This document shows, in pieces, positions 1 to 6,463 of a DNA stretch of 12,126 nucleotides. Below the pieces are notes generated by a model that saw only the letters and a program-made list of their open reading frames with translations, was not told the origin of the DNA and did no database searches. A program made the position numbers and the translations under genes. Each line of letters starts with the position of its first letter. Position 1 is the stretch's first letter. The DNA is taken from the NCBI GenBank assembly GCA_017453335.1, contig JAFTKI010000114.1, positions 1 to 12,126 of the forward strand, in the 5' to 3' direction. The DNA is from Clostridia bacterium (lineage in GTDB: Bacteria; Bacillota_A; Clostridia; Oscillospirales; CAG-272).

Positions 1-1848
1 GGTATCAACCTGCTTGCAGAGGATCTTGATATTACGCTCGTCGATGATCACGCAGACATCGTCGTGTCGGTCGAAGAAAGCGAAAAGGATATTCTTTCGG
101 TCATGCTTGACGGTCGGTGTGCGCGTATTGTTTACGGTGGTGGAAAAGCAAGATTTTTTCGCGGCCTTGCATTTTTGGTTGATGCGGTAAAGCGCGGCGA
201 AAAAACGTATGCGCTTTCCGAAACCCCTATATTCAAGCTCAATGGTGCTATGGCATCTACGGGAGGTGCTGTCATGAAGGTCAGTACCGTGAAAATGATG
301 CTTCGGAAAATGGCACTGATGGGTCTCAATATGTATATGCTTTATACTGAGGATACTTATGAAATAGAGGGCAGACCTTATTTCGGACATATGCGTGGAA
401 GATATACGAAGGAAGAGATTCGAGAGATTGATACTTATGCGCTCGCACTTGGCATTGAGCTGATCCCCTGTATTCAGGTGCTCGGTCATCTGGCGTCTCA
501 TCTGAAATGGGATGCGGCCGCGCCTTACACGGATACGAACAGTGTGATGCTCGTGGGAGCAGACGAAACGTATCGGTTGATCGGGGACATGTTCAAAACC
601 GTGAAGGAGTGCTTTACAACAAAAAGAGTCCACGTGGGGATGGACGAGACCAAGGACGTCGGGCTTGGAAAGTACCTGAAGCTGAACGGATACAGACCCC
701 AGGAGGATATTTACTTCGAGCATCTCAGCCGTGTTATCAAAATGGCAGAGGCGGAGGGACTTGAGCCTATGATGTGGAGTGATATGTTCTTCCGTTTGGC
801 GGGAAAAGATCTTCCGCATTTGAACGACTACGACATGCGCGTCGAGTTCACCGATGAGATCAAGGCGAAGATTCCGAAGGGGATCCAGCAGGTGTTCTGG
901 GATTACTATCAGGAGGACGAGGAATATTACAGAGTCAATCTAAAAAAGCATCACGACCTGTTCGGCAAGAAGGATACGCTTTTTGCAGGTGGAATCTGGC
1001 TGTGGAGCGGCTGCGGCCCTCTCTTTGAAAGATCCGTCAGATTTTCGATACCGGCGTTGAATGTTTGTCGGGAGATGGGGGTCAAAGAGATCATCGCAAC
1101 GATCTGGGGAGGCGGAGAAACCGATCTGATCCTGTCTCTTGCGGGACTTGCATGGTATGCGGATTACGATTACAAGGGCGGCTTTGAACTTGACAGTGCA
1201 AAAGAGTGCTTCAGAGTAGCCTGCAATGCCGATTATGACGATATTATGAAAACAGAGCTGTGCCAGCATCCGAACGGAGATCTGATGAGCTTGTCGCGGG
1301 CGCTCTTGCATAATGATCCTCTCATTGGTCTTGTTGATAAGCATATCAGAGACCTCGATACGGTTACGTATTATAAAAACGCATATGAAAAGATGCTGTC
1401 TCATGGACCTCTCGGTATTTTTGCCGAAGCATACGATGTCACGCTGAAGCTGACGTCGCTCTTGGAGAACAAAGCAAACTTTGGTGTAAGATTGAAAGCG
1501 GCATACGATGGCGGAAACAAGGAAGCACTCCTGCCGTTCGTGACCGAATGCGACGTTATCATCGAGAAAATGAGAGCATTCAGAGAGGCACATTACAAGA
1601 CGTGGATGCTTCATAACAAGCCGTTTGGTTGGGAAGTCAGGGATATCCATTACGGTGCTACAATCGCAAGATTTGAAACGGCGAAGAAGCGCATCTCGGC
1701 TTATATTGCAGGCGAGATCGATGCCATCGAGGAACTTGCGGAGGAAAGACTGTATCTGATCGACACTCCGAACGAGGACGACCGTTTTGGCGAAATGTTC
1801 CTTTGGATGCAATATTCGAAATATGCAACGGCCGTTAACTTGTTCTAA
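1..1848 (+). CDS. GH20 beta-N-acetylhexosaminidase-like glycoside hydrolase, 5'-truncated
   Basis: The frame is open from base 1, so the true start lies upstream; the GTG at 64 is probably internal. 615 codons are visible. The N-terminal part resembles the small alpha/beta domain found before GH20 barrels. The TIM barrel then shows the family hallmark HVGMDET, whose Asp-Glu pair (codons 643-648) matches the GH20 catalytic pair: Asp orients the substrate acetamido group and Glu is the acid/base. Other family-like segments are YTEDTYE, the IPCIQVLGHL strand, and the late barrel stretch around IWLWSG and TIWGGG. GH20 enzymes remove terminal beta-linked GlcNAc or GalNAc from glycans. Odd point: where relatives usually have a D-x-S-R segment (the Arg binds the -1 sugar), this protein reads ASTGG. 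Family assignment is firm; exact substrate is open. A terminator follows 25 bases after the stop codon. Confidence 0.88.
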   Translation, partial: GINLLAEDLDITLVDDHADIVVSVEESEKDILSVMLDGRCARIVYGGGKARFFRGLAFLVDAVKRGEKTYALSETPIFKLNGAMASTGGAVMKVSTVKMMLRKMALMGLNMYMLYTEDTYEIEGRPYFGHMRGRYTKEEIREIDTYALALGIELIPCIQVLGHLASHLKWDAAAPYTDTNSVMLVGADETYRLIGDMFKTVKECFTTKRVHVGMDETKDVGLGKYLKLNGYRPQEDIYFEHLSRVIKMAEAEGLEPMMWSDMFFRLAGKDLPHLNDYDMRVEFTDEIKAKIPKGIQQVFWDYYQEDEEYYRVNLKKHHDLFGKKDTLFAGGIWLWSGCGPLFERSVRFSIPALNVCREMGVKEIIATIWGGGETDLILSLAGLAWYADYDYKGGFELDSAKECFRVACNADYDDIMKTELCQHPNGDLMSLSRALLHNDPLIGLVDKHIRDLDTVTYYKNAYEKMLSHGPLGIFAEAYDVTLKLTSLLENKANFGVRLKAAYDGGNKEALLPFVTECDVIIEKMRAFREAHYKTWMLHNKPFGWEVRDIHYGATIARFETAKKRISAYIAGEIDAIEELAEERLYLIDTPNEDDRFGEMFLWMQYSKYATAVNLF

Positions 1849-1872
1849 AAAACGCGTTTGATATCAAAAATA

Positions 1873-1924
1873 TCGGACACATCAAAAGGGAATTTCTCCC
1901 AAATGATGTGTCCGACTTTTTTTT
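1873..1924 (+). terminator. Rho-independent terminator after the GH20 gene
   Basis: An 11-bp perfect stem, TCGGACACATC (1873-1883) with GATGTGTCCGA (1905-1915), has an inner GGGA/TCCC pairing. A run of eight T follows at 1917-1924. It ends the GH20 transcript and separates it from the metallo-hydrolase pair. Confidence 0.9.
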
Positions 1925-1989
1925 GTTAAATTTTCGCGATAACCTTTTTACAATGCTTTGTTGAAGTTCAGAAAACCTCAAAAAGCCTT
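1873..1989. repeat. Copy 1 of a terminator-plus-tail intergenic repeat
   Basis: The module is the terminator hairpin followed by a tail. Bases 1939-1989 align without gaps to 9296-9346, with 35 of 51 positions identical by hand count, including the exact 13-mer CTCAAAAAGCCTT. The distance from the end of the hairpin stem to the aligned block is about the same in both copies. On the minus strand both copies read in the same frame as GFLRF followed by a similar basic stretch ending in KK. In this copy a TAA comes directly before that frame. Probably a degenerate dispersed element; its nature is unknown. Confidence 0.55.
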
Positions 1990-2237
1990 ATGTCGCAAGG
2001 ATTATTGGCTTACTTCCTCGGTAACAGAAACCGCAACATGTCATCAAAACATCCTGACGGTTGTTGTGGGTGCCGAATGAGCGTCTGATGCCGAAGAAAC
2101 ATCTTTTCGGATCACTGATTGATCGTCCATTCCATCCTTTATTCACACCTTTGTACAATGTAGACGAACTTTGTCCACGAATACGATACGGTCTTCGTTT
2201 TGGTTACATTATGCCACAAAAAAGTTACTTAATGCAT
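1990..2237. other. Intergenic stretch without a convincing gene
   Basis: About 250 bases between the repeat and the promoter of the metallo-hydrolase pair. A short + reading frame at 2061-2249 has no recognisable motif. The minus strand is open for roughly 75 codons down to the TAA near 1990 but has no supported start. The only structure seen is a bulged hairpin around 2086-2114 (CCGAAGA against TCTTTTCGG). No function is assigned. Confidence 0.5.
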
Positions 2238-2266
2238 TTGCCTTTTTGAAAAAATTCGTGTATGAT
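2238..2266 (+). promoter_or_regulatory. Sigma-A-type promoter for the metallo-hydrolase pair
   Basis: A -35 box TTGCCT (2238-2243), a 17-base spacer and a -10 box TATGAT (2261-2266) lie 37 bases before the first start codon. The ribosome site AAAGGA (2288-2293) follows. The -35 matches four of six consensus bases and the -10 five of six. Confidence 0.7.
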
Positions 2267-2303
2267 ATAGGAACCAAACAAACGATGAAAGGAATTTTAC
2301 CAA

Positions 2304-3086
2304 ATGAGGCTTACGTTTGTCGGAACCAGCCACGGCATTCCTCAAAAGGATCGCTTTTGCTCTTGCTATATGATCGAGTCGGGAAATGGTGTATATTTTG
2401 TGGATGCGGGCACGTCGTTTTCGGATGCAATGCGAGACTACGGGGTGGATGCCTCCGGGCTTCGTGCCGTGTTTACCACGCATCCCCACAGTGATCATAC
2501 GGGTGGGATCGTTGCGGGTATTTCCACGCTTGCTTGGCGCATGCCCGATCTCAAATTCAAAATTTTTTTCACCACGCAGGAGATGATTGACGCATACCGA
2601 CAGTATCTTGCCGCTACCTTTTATTGCCCGAACGGGGAGGATCCCGCACCGAACGTCGACTTTTGCTTGGCATGGTGCAGTGAGGTCTTTCGCGACGAGA
2701 ACGTCAGCGTCACCTATCATCCAACGGCACATCTGAAGAATGTGGGACTGCCGTCCTACGGAATCCTTGTCAAGGAGCTCTCCACGGGCGCATCCGTACT
2801 GTTTTCGGGGGATTTGTCCTATGAATTGCGGGAGAACGACTATCCCGCAGAAGCGGCAGAGCCGCATGATCTGTTCGTGTGCGAAATGGCGCACTTTTTC
2901 CCACGACATATAGAAGGGTATCTTGCCACATCAGCGGTAAAAAGCCTTGCGATCACCCATCTGTGGCCCGCCAAGGAGAAGCTTCCCTTGATCCGTGATA
3001 TGGCAACGCGTCTTGCTTACCCCGTTTGGATAGCAAAGGACGGAGACGTTGTAAGCATTGAGCGAGGGGAGGTCAAGCTGCTATGA
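2304..3086 (+). CDS. Metallo-beta-lactamase-fold hydrolase, RNase Z-like (first of a tandem pair)
   Basis: A 260-residue protein with the metal-binding signature HPHSDH (His60, His62, Asp64, His65). Further likely ligands are His143 in TAHLKN, Asp170 in FSGD and His219 in ITHLW. This order (HxHxDH, His, Asp, His) is that of dinuclear zinc hydrolases of the MBL superfamily. The N-terminal GTSHGIPQKDR recalls the Gly-rich start of RNase Z and PhnP-like phosphodiesterases. The long exosite arm of true tRNase Z is not evident, so tRNA processing is not implied; phosphodiester or another ester is possible. The ATG has AAAGGA ten bases upstream and a good promoter. Its stop overlaps the start of the next gene (ATGA), so the two are translationally coupled. 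No signal peptide: cytoplasmic. Superfamily is sure; substrate is unknown. Confidence 0.85.
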   Translation: MRLTFVGTSHGIPQKDRFCSCYMIESGNGVYFVDAGTSFSDAMRDYGVDASGLRAVFTTHPHSDHTGGIVAGISTLAWRMPDLKFKIFFTTQEMIDAYRQYLAATFYCPNGEDPAPNVDFCLAWCSEVFRDENVSVTYHPTAHLKNVGLPSYGILVKELSTGASVLFSGDLSYELRENDYPAEAAEPHDLFVCEMAHFFPRHIEGYLATSAVKSLAITHLWPAKEKLPLIRDMATRLAYPVWIAKDGDVVSIERGEVKLL

Positions 3087-3835
3087 AGATTACTTTGATG
3101 GGCGCTGGCGGTTGCGTTGAACGCGCGGGCAGCAAATTTGTGGCATCGATGGTCGAGTGCGGCGACGCGATTTATTTCATCGACGGGGGCTGCTCCCTCG
3201 CTGATGGACTTTTGCGCCTTGACAAAGATCCGACGCGCGTACGCGCGGTGTTTGTGACGCATTATCACGGGGATCACACGGCGGGTATTTTTCCCTTCGC
3301 TGACCTTGTTAATTGGGCATGGCGGGATTGCAAGCTGAAGCTGATCTTCCCAACGCGCGAGCTGATCGCGGCGACCGAACGGATGATTTTGGCAAGTCTT
3401 TCCTACGGTGGAAAAATTGACCGTGAGCGCCTGAATTTTGTTCTTGCCGCCGCGGGCAGAGTGTATGAGGACGAGCATATTTTTGTCGATTATATTCCAA
3501 CCAAGCACTTTCCAAACGGGGGAGCGCCCTCGTATGCGATTCTTGTGACGGAGCGCGCAAGCGGTAAACGGGTGCTTTTTTCGGGCGATCTTTCGCACGG
3601 TCTTGTCGCACAGGATCTGCCGCGAGAGGCGTTGCGGGAATGTGCATTGTTTGTATGTGAGCTGTATCACTTTGGAGTCAAGGAGCTGGCGCCGTATCTG
3701 GATGGCTTTGACGGTACCCTCTGTATTCATCATTTGTTTGAGCGCGACGAGCACCGTGACGAGCTTGTTTCGGCGCTTGAGGCGTACGTTCCGCGTGTGA
3801 TCGCGCCCGAAAACGGCGGTGTCATTGAAATTTAA
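3083..3835 (+). CDS. Metallo-beta-lactamase-fold hydrolase, RNase Z-like (second of a tandem pair)
   Basis: A 250-residue paralog of the gene before it, starting in an ATGA overlap. GAGGGGAGG (3064-3072), ten bases upstream, serves as ribosome site. The metal signature HYHGDH sits at the same residues (60-65). Later ligands are His142 in KHFPN, Asp169 in FSGD and His217 in IHHLF. Both proteins share the segment FSGDLS, then a D-x-P-x-EA stretch, then LFVCE and HF. They therefore arose by duplication and then diverged: the N-terminal P-x-x-x-R-like piece of the first protein is here ERAGSK. All metal ligands are kept, so it is probably active. A two-subunit enzyme or two linked substrates are possible, but this is inference. 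A GC-rich hairpin lies 34 bases after the stop. Confidence 0.84.
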   Translation: MKITLMGAGGCVERAGSKFVASMVECGDAIYFIDGGCSLADGLLRLDKDPTRVRAVFVTHYHGDHTAGIFPFADLVNWAWRDCKLKLIFPTRELIAATERMILASLSYGGKIDRERLNFVLAAAGRVYEDEHIFVDYIPTKHFPNGGAPSYAILVTERASGKRVLFSGDLSHGLVAQDLPREALRECALFVCELYHFGVKELAPYLDGFDGTLCIHHLFERDEHRDELVSALEAYVPRVIAPENGGVIEI

Positions 3836-3869
3836 TGGAACGGCGTCGGGATTTCCAATCGCAGAAGAG

Positions 3870-3889
3870 CCGCCCGCATCGGCGGGCGG
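3870..3889 (+). terminator. GC-rich hairpin after the metallo-hydrolase pair
   Basis: A perfect 8-bp stem CCGCCCGC / GCGGGCGG with loop ATCG. It lacks a clear T run (GCGGTCTATTTCC follows), so it is a weak intrinsic terminator at best. It could instead stabilise the mRNA 3' end or act as a partial stop before GH42. Confidence 0.45.
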
Positions 3890-3914
3890 TGCGGTCTATT
3901 TCCCCGATGGAAAT

Positions 3915-3972
3915 GCGAGAGGATATTTTCACGTTTTGCATGATATTCTCGCGCTTTGCGGCGAGAGCATGC
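3915..3972 (+). promoter_or_regulatory. Overlapping inverted repeats in the GH42 leader
   Basis: The central arm ending in ATTCTCGC (to 3952) can pair on the left with GCGAGAGGATAT (3915-3926; 10 bp with a two-base bulge). It can also pair on the right with GCGAGAGCATGC (3961-3972; about 12 pairs counting one G-U, with a three-base bulge, loop 3953-3960). The two pairings exclude each other. GCGAGAG(G/C)AT is also a direct repeat at 3915 and 3961. This may be an operator with several half-sites or a switching leader. No T-run terminator follows, and no strong promoter was found nearby. Confidence 0.35.
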
Positions 3973-4002
3973 GAAATATATTGATCTTGGAAGGATGAGG
4001 AC

Positions 4003-6012
4003 ATGAACAAAAAACAATTTTTAGGTGTTGCGTACTACCCCGAGGCATGGGCGCGCGAGCAGATCGCGGAGGATCTGGATCAAATGCTGGAGCATGGCAT
4101 TTCCTGCGTACGTGTCGCGGAATTCGCATGGAAAACGATGGAGCCCGCGGAGGGACGCTTTGATTTTTCGCTCTTCCGCGAGGTTGTAGATGCCTGCCGC
4201 GAGCGGGGCATCATGGTCATCATGGGTACTCCCGGCGCAACGCCCCCTCTTTGGTTGAGTGAAAAATATCCCGATATCTACGGCCTGCGCGCGGACAATA
4301 AGCCTCGCTGGCACGGAGCACGTCAGGATTGCTGTTATAATCACACCGAATATCTTCGCCTTGCCACCCGTATAACCGAAAAGATGGCAGAGGAGTTTGG
4401 CAAGGACGAAAACGTCATCGGCTGGCAGATCGACAACGAGATCTCCTCGGCAAAGGACGGCTTCTTCTGCGTGTGCGATAAGTGCGTCACGGCGTATCGC
4501 GGTTGGCTGAGCCGACGCTTTGGCGGCGACGTGGAGCGTTATAACCGCGAGGTGGGCACGGGCGTGTTCTCATCACGCATCGAGTCCTTTGAGCAGATCT
4601 ACCGCCCGTACGATCAATGGACGCATCCCGCCGTCAAGGCACTCTGGCGCGAATTCCAGAGAGATTGCTCCACGCGTTACGTGCAGATGCAGTACGACGC
4701 TATCAAAAAGTATACGAACCAACCCGTCGGCACCGATATGATGCCGTTTTTCCGGGAACTCTCTTATGAGGATATGTCAGAACGGATGGACATCATGCAG
4801 TTCAATCAGTATGCGCGCGACAATCTCTATAATAAGCAGGTCTTTTGGAGCAATCTGTGGTACAATGCCAAAAAGAAGCCCTATTGGCTGACCGAGACCT
4901 CCTGCTGCTGGAACGGCAGTGAGACCTCGAAATATATGAGACACCCCGGCTTTGTTGAGATGAACGGCTGGATGCACATTGCAAGCGGCGCGGCAAGCAT
5001 CAACTATTGGCTCTGGAGAACGCACTACGCAGGACATGAATTGATGCACGGCTCGGTCATCGAATCCAACGGCAGAGCGCGCCACATCAAGGGCGAGGTG
5101 CAAAAGCTTTCACGCGACATGGACGCCTGCGCGGAGCTGATCAACGACACCGCTCCCGTATGCAACGGACTCTACGTCATGACCTCCACGGAGTCCGACT
5201 CGACCCTTGAGATGCAACCGATGTATAACGGCTTCCGCTACGTCGACACCGTTACGGACGAGTTTTTGGCACTCTCCAACGCGCGCCTCTCTCCCGCAGC
5301 GATCCCCGCCAACGGTGATTTTACCGATGGGCGCGTGCTTTATACCGCACACGTTACGAGCCTTGCGTATTACGACCTGTCGAAGCGCATTCTGGATTGG
5401 GTGCGCGAGGGCGGCGTGTGGGTCGCATCTGCTCTGACCGACATCCGCACGGGGAACGGCGCAAAGTTCATCAAACGCGCGACGGGAAGCCTTGAGGATG
5501 CCGCCGACGTGACGATCGATTATACCATCCCCGCTTACGCGCCCGAGGCTAAGGACGCGCCTCCCGTTAAGGTCGCGGGAATTGACGGAACGGATCTTGA
5601 GACCATGCCGTATCTGTTTGACACCCTGATCGCGGGCGAGAACGCGGAGGTGCTTGCAAGTTACACCGTGGGAGATTACCTCGAAGGACGCGCGGCGATC
5701 ACGTCCACGCCTTACGGCAAGGGCAGGATCGTGGTGCTGGGCTTTATCCCGACGCCCGAGAGCCTTGCGAAGATCGTCAAGGACGTATGCGCCGAGGTTG
5801 GAATTCTTCCCTTTGTTGAGGCGAGCGAGAACATGACTGTAATCGAGAGACGTGGCGCGTTTGACGCGATGATCGCCGTTGAGCGCGAGTATGAGATGGG
5901 AAGCATGACCGCTCCTTACGACTGCACCGACCTCATAGACGGTACTGCCTACCGTTGCGGCGAGCGCATCGCGGTCGGCAAATACGGCGTCAAGGTGCTC
6001 AAGAGGGCTTAG
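4003..6012 (+). CDS. GH42 beta-galactosidase
   Basis: 669 residues, the usual length for GH42. The start has GGAAGGATGAGG (3989-4000) just upstream. The N-terminal TIM barrel begins with GVAYYPEAW and continues with VRVAEFAWKTMEPAEG and TPPLWL, all typical of the family. The acid/base Glu146 lies in GWQIDNE and the nucleophile Glu298 in PYWLTET. Cys156, Cys158 and Cys161 (CVCDKC), with Cys110 or Cys111 earlier, match the structural zinc site known in Thermus-type GH42 enzymes. A trimerisation domain of glutamine-amidotransferase-like fold and a small C-terminal beta domain would follow. There is no signal peptide, so it probably hydrolyses terminal beta-galactosides of imported oligosaccharides in the cytoplasm. 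With GH78 nearby, galactan or rhamnogalacturonan side chains are a plausible source; lactose-type or host glycans are alternatives. Codon use is GC-rich, with almost no ATA. Confidence 0.93.
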   Translation: MNKKQFLGVAYYPEAWAREQIAEDLDQMLEHGISCVRVAEFAWKTMEPAEGRFDFSLFREVVDACRERGIMVIMGTPGATPPLWLSEKYPDIYGLRADNKPRWHGARQDCCYNHTEYLRLATRITEKMAEEFGKDENVIGWQIDNEISSAKDGFFCVCDKCVTAYRGWLSRRFGGDVERYNREVGTGVFSSRIESFEQIYRPYDQWTHPAVKALWREFQRDCSTRYVQMQYDAIKKYTNQPVGTDMMPFFRELSYEDMSERMDIMQFNQYARDNLYNKQVFWSNLWYNAKKKPYWLTETSCCWNGSETSKYMRHPGFVEMNGWMHIASGAASINYWLWRTHYAGHELMHGSVIESNGRARHIKGEVQKLSRDMDACAELINDTAPVCNGLYVMTSTESDSTLEMQPMYNGFRYVDTVTDEFLALSNARLSPAAIPANGDFTDGRVLYTAHVTSLAYYDLSKRILDWVREGGVWVASALTDIRTGNGAKFIKRATGSLEDAADVTIDYTIPAYAPEAKDAPPVKVAGIDGTDLETMPYLFDTLIAGENAEVLASYTVGDYLEGRAAITSTPYGKGRIVVLGFIPTPESLAKIVKDVCAEVGILPFVEASENMTVIERRGAFDAMIAVEREYEMGSMTAPYDCTDLIDGTAYRCGERIAVGKYGVKVLKRA

Positions 6013-6152
6013 CCTAAATGGGTTCGGACTGAGCATGGCGAACAGCTCTTGGCTGGCGGGAATTGCGCCCCCTTGGATTTCACGAAGGATGTGCGCCTTG
6101 TATTACAAGTGCTGTTTTTGATTGCTTTGCCGACGGAACAAGCGATCGAGAA
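6013..6152. other. Intergenic segment after GH42, unassigned
   Basis: The GH42 frame stays open for 55 codons after its TAG and ends at TGA 6178-6180. The same DNA is also open on the minus strand in frame with the beta-helix remnant. Neither reading shows a motif I recognise, and there is no start or ribosome site that supports a gene. No intrinsic terminator was seen after GH42, so transcription may run on into GH78. Confidence 0.4.
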
Positions 6153-6377
6153 CAATAAAGTATTGCCGATTAAGTGCTGATCTACCGAGCCAAGCTCATA
6201 CGGAACATTCTTCCAGCCCCAACCGCCGAAAATTCCGGAGTATCCGCATCCACAGATGGTGTTGTGCATAATCTCCGAGCCGTCGGAGATGCCGAGGAAT
6301 ATGACGGCGGCGTTCGGATAATCATAGGCGATATGCTCAAAATAGTTATTGACCACCGAAATCGCATAGCTTTGATT
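6153..6377 (-). pseudogene. Remnant of a right-handed parallel beta-helix protein
   Basis: Read on the minus strand, about 75 codons carry the repeat pattern of right-handed beta-helix proteins. VVNNYFEHI is followed by IFLGISDGSEIMHNTI, then by GYSGIFGGWGW and a final IGN segment. The YSGI-x-x-GWGW stretch is characteristic of a group of secreted or carbohydrate-active beta-helix proteins (pectate-lyase-like fold). Full-length members have several hundred residues; here both ends are missing. The open frame runs a little further each way (about 6009-6497) but the similarity fades. The upper end collides with the GH78 start. It is opposite in strand to all other genes, so it is best read as debris from a deleted or rearranged gene. 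Edges are approximate; the exact enzyme family cannot be told. Confidence 0.65.
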
Positions 6378-6463
6378 TTCGGCTTTTTCCCGCATCGGTG
6401 TGGGTTGCTTCCTTTTGGAGATCCCAAAGCCGTGAAAAACGCACAGAAAAGAGGATATAAACA

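Noticed and set aside
940..1812. Long open frame on the minus strand opposite the GH20 gene (290 codons)
   Set aside because: It lies wholly inside a gene with clear GH20 motifs, its translation has no recognisable domain, and it has no promoter or ribosome site. It is a shadow frame.
1869..1879. Eleven-base identity (AATATCGGACA) with the AraC-type element at 10531-10541
   Set aside because: Here the bases form one arm of a terminator hairpin after a stop codon, no promoter lies beside them, and the match ends before the conserved CTATTG part. An 11-mer match is expected by chance in 12 kb.
2061..2249. Small + frame of 62 codons before the metallo-hydrolase pair
   Set aside because: It starts at a non-ATG codon without a ribosome site, overlaps the promoter at 2238-2266 and has no motif.
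5110..6036. Long minus-strand frame opposite the 3' part of the GH42 gene (308 codons)
   Set aside because: GC-rich third positions of GH42 keep the opposite strand open. The translation is rich in Arg and His and shows no family pattern.
6013..6180. Possible extension of GH42 by stop-codon readthrough (55 further codons)
   Set aside because: The GH42 protein is already full length, the added residues match no domain I know, and nothing marks a recoding site.
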